Below are positions 62,590 to 64,000 of a DNA stretch of 64,000 bases, piece after piece. Location: contig CALCBD010000015.1 of NCBI GenBank assembly GCA_937897985.1, positions 1-64,000 of the forward strand, written 5' to 3'. The notes under the pieces were generated by a model. It worked only from the letters and a program-made list of their open reading frames with translations, did not search any database and was not told where the DNA came from. Numbering within the stretch: position 1 is the stretch's first letter; each line of letters begins with the position of its first letter. The DNA is from an uncultured Paludibacter sp. GTDB taxonomy: Bacteria > Bacteroidota > Bacteroidia > Bacteroidales > Paludibacteraceae. Made by a program: the position numbers and the translations under genes.

Positions 62590-64000
62590 TTATCTGTCAA
62601 TGTCCGGAATAACATAATCCATCGAACCACCTATACCAATGAAATCGGAAATTTTTTCATCTTTACAAATCAGTGGCATTACCGATACGAGTGCCATTGA
62701 AGGTGAACGGAATTTCAAACGATACGGATTTTTTTCGCCACGGCTTTCGATGTAAACACCGAACAGACCTTTCCCGGCTTCCACACTCTGAAAGTACTGA
62801 CCTTCGGGAAGCCTGATCACTGCTTTTGTTTTTGCCTGATAATCGCCTTCGGGGATATTGTCGATTAGTTGTTCGATGATATGAAGCGATTCTTCAATTT
62901 CGTCGAGACGATTCAAATACCTGGCATAGGAATCGCCGCTTGTACGTATGATTTCTTTGAACTCAACCTTATCGTAAAGAGCATAAGGCTGATACTTCCG
63001 AACATCGCACGACCAGCCCGAAGCACGTCCGGCAGGACCCGTTACTGCATAACTAATGGCATTTTCTTTCGACAATATTCCGATTTTTACCATACGTCCC
63101 AAAGCAATGACATTGTGTGAGAAAAAACGGTCGTATTCTTTGAGTTTTTCGCGCATGTAAGGAATGAATGTTTTTACATCTTTCTGAAAATCAGCATAAA
63201 TATCATACATCAATCCACCGATTACATTATTATTAATAATCAGACGGCCACCACATGTTTTATCAAAAATATCCATGATTTTTTCACGTTCACGCATTCC
63301 GTATATAAAAGCAGTAGTGGCACCCAGATCGTTGGTTTGAGCCGACCATGCCAGTAAATGTGAACTGATTCGGTTCAGTTCATCGAGGATGGTACGGATA
63401 TACTGTGCACGTTCAGGAACTTCGATTGATGCAGCTTTCTCAACACACATACACAGCGCATGACGGTTGATATTTGCCGACAAATAATCGAGTCTGTCAG
63501 TAAAGTGAAGTGTTTGCGGATAAGTCATTCCTTCACAAAGTTTCTCTATACCCCGATGAATGTATCCGCAGTGAATATCAATTTTTTTCACAATCTCGCC
63601 ATCGAGTGCAGTACGAAAATGCATTACACCGTGTGTGGAAGGATGTTGTGGTCCGATATTGATGATATAATCATCGGGTTCAAATATATTTATGATTTCC
63701 TCTTTCAATCCGTCGGTTGTCTCCAGTATTCGGGGAGCTGTATCAATAATTTCCCTGCTCACTACCGACACCGGATTAATTTCGGGATTGTTATCATAAT
63801 TTTTTCTCAACGGGAACCCTACCCAATCGTTGTTCAGAAATATTCGACGCATATCCGGGTTGTTTATAAAACGTATTCCGAACATACCATAAACTTCACG
63901 CTCATTAAATTGTGCGGTTTCAAATAAATCTGTAACCGAATAAAGCAGAGGATTTTCGAGGTCGTGAGTTGCCGTTTTTACGACGATTTCCTTTGAAGGA
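62590..64000 (-). CDS. nuoCD: Fused complex I subunit NuoCD, 5' end cut by window edge
   Basis: The frame has no stop up to position 64000. Upstream of the first ATG (63885) the frame continues as a NuoC C terminus (FNEREVYGMFGIRF and DMRRIFLNNDWVGFPLRKNY), so the protein is a NuoC-NuoD fusion missing its N-terminal part here. The NuoD part starts near NIGPQHPSTHGVMHF, with the quinone-site loop, then DRLDYLSANINRHAL and GGRLIINNNVIGGL, and ends VIPDIDR. It contributes to the quinone-reduction site. The fusion is typical of Bacteroidota. nuoA and nuoB, if present, lie beyond the edge. Confidence 0.94.
   Translation of the reverse strand, partial: PSKEIVVKTATHDLENPLLYSVTDLFETAQFNEREVYGMFGIRFINNPDMRRIFLNNDWVGFPLRKNYDNNPEINPVSVVSREIIDTAPRILETTDGLKEEIINIFEPDDYIINIGPQHPSTHGVMHFRTALDGEIVKKIDIHCGYIHRGIEKLCEGMTYPQTLHFTDRLDYLSANINRHALCMCVEKAASIEVPERAQYIRTILDELNRISSHLLAWSAQTNDLGATTAFIYGMREREKIMDIFDKTCGGRLIINNNVIGGLMYDIYADFQKDVKTFIPYMREKLKEYDRFFSHNVIALGRMVKIGILSKENAISYAVTGPAGRASGWSCDVRKYQPYALYDKVEFKEIIRTSGDSYARYLNRLDEIEESLHIIEQLIDNIPEGDYQAKTKAVIRLPEGQYFQSVEAGKGLFGVYIESRGEKNPYRLKFRSPSMALVSVMPLICKDEKISDFIGIGGSMDYVIPDIDR

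Noticed and set aside
63885..63885. nuoD treated as a complete gene starting at this ATG
   Set aside because: The frame continues upstream as a NuoC C terminus, so the gene is a fusion cut by the window edge.

Overview
The window is AT-rich chromosomal DNA from an anaerobic, sugar-fermenting member of the Bacteroidota, most likely order Bacteroidales. Evidence: Bacteroidota-type promoters (TTTG near -33, TAnnTTTG near -7) instead of E. coli-type boxes; an RnfBCDGEA complex with a leading RseC-like gene; a B-type fumarate reductase/succinate dehydrogenase (C-A-B order); a complex I operon with a fused nuoCD and no nuoE/F/G; a xylose operon led by a Nudix-like (AraR/NrtR-type) regulator; and two proteins with type IX secretion (T9SS) C-terminal domains. 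The genus cannot be fixed from sequence reading alone. I see no phage, transposase, integrase, rRNA or CRISPR array.

Layout. 0.3-3.2 kb (+): asnA, hisIE, an FtsE-like ATPase and a small zinc-ribbon protein. 3.4-11.1 kb (-): proS, tRNA-Gly(CCC), then the seven-gene rnf operon. 11.1-11.9 kb: long non-coding gap. 11.9-20.1 kb (+): an efflux locus (LolD/MacB-type ATPase, two paralogous MacB permeases, MacA/HlyD adaptor, TolC-like channel) followed by a PadR regulator and a PspC-GIN membrane protein. 20.2-22.1 kb (+): a large radical SAM protein under a palindrome-rich promoter. 22.1-27.3 kb (-): xylose operon (regulator, xylB, xylA, xylE) with GC-rich palindromic repeats at every gene junction. 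27.7-32.9 kb (-): pseudouridine synthase, RlmB, two unknown proteins and a secreted C10 cysteine protease. 33.4-42.1 kb (+): lipoprotein, THUMP-like methyltransferase, small periplasmic protein, FadL-like porin, T9SS-exported protein, SulP transporter. 42.1-43.6 kb (-): HIT protein, greA, small membrane protein. 44.0-50.0 kb (+): miaB, frdCAB, an orphan winged-helix protein. 50.0-53.6 kb (-): AsmA-like protein and lipoprotein. 54.0-54.7 kb (+): outer-membrane barrel. 54.8-64.0 kb (-): nuoN-M-L-K-J-I-H-CD, with nuoCD running off the right edge.

How the genes work together (inference from known families): xylose enters through XylE and becomes xylulose-5-phosphate through XylA and XylB. Rnf couples ferredoxin and NAD+ to an ion gradient. 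The EFG-less complex I feeds electrons to quinone, and FrdCAB uses quinol to reduce fumarate. This is the succinate/propionate fermentation layout of Bacteroidales.

Most worth a second look: palindromic repeats that supply the N-terminal codons of xylB and possibly of the radical SAM gene; a terminator-like hairpin in the greA leader resembling GraL of E. coli; overlapping palindromes on the radical SAM promoter; and the protein-coding hexanucleotide repeat in the AsmA-like gene.
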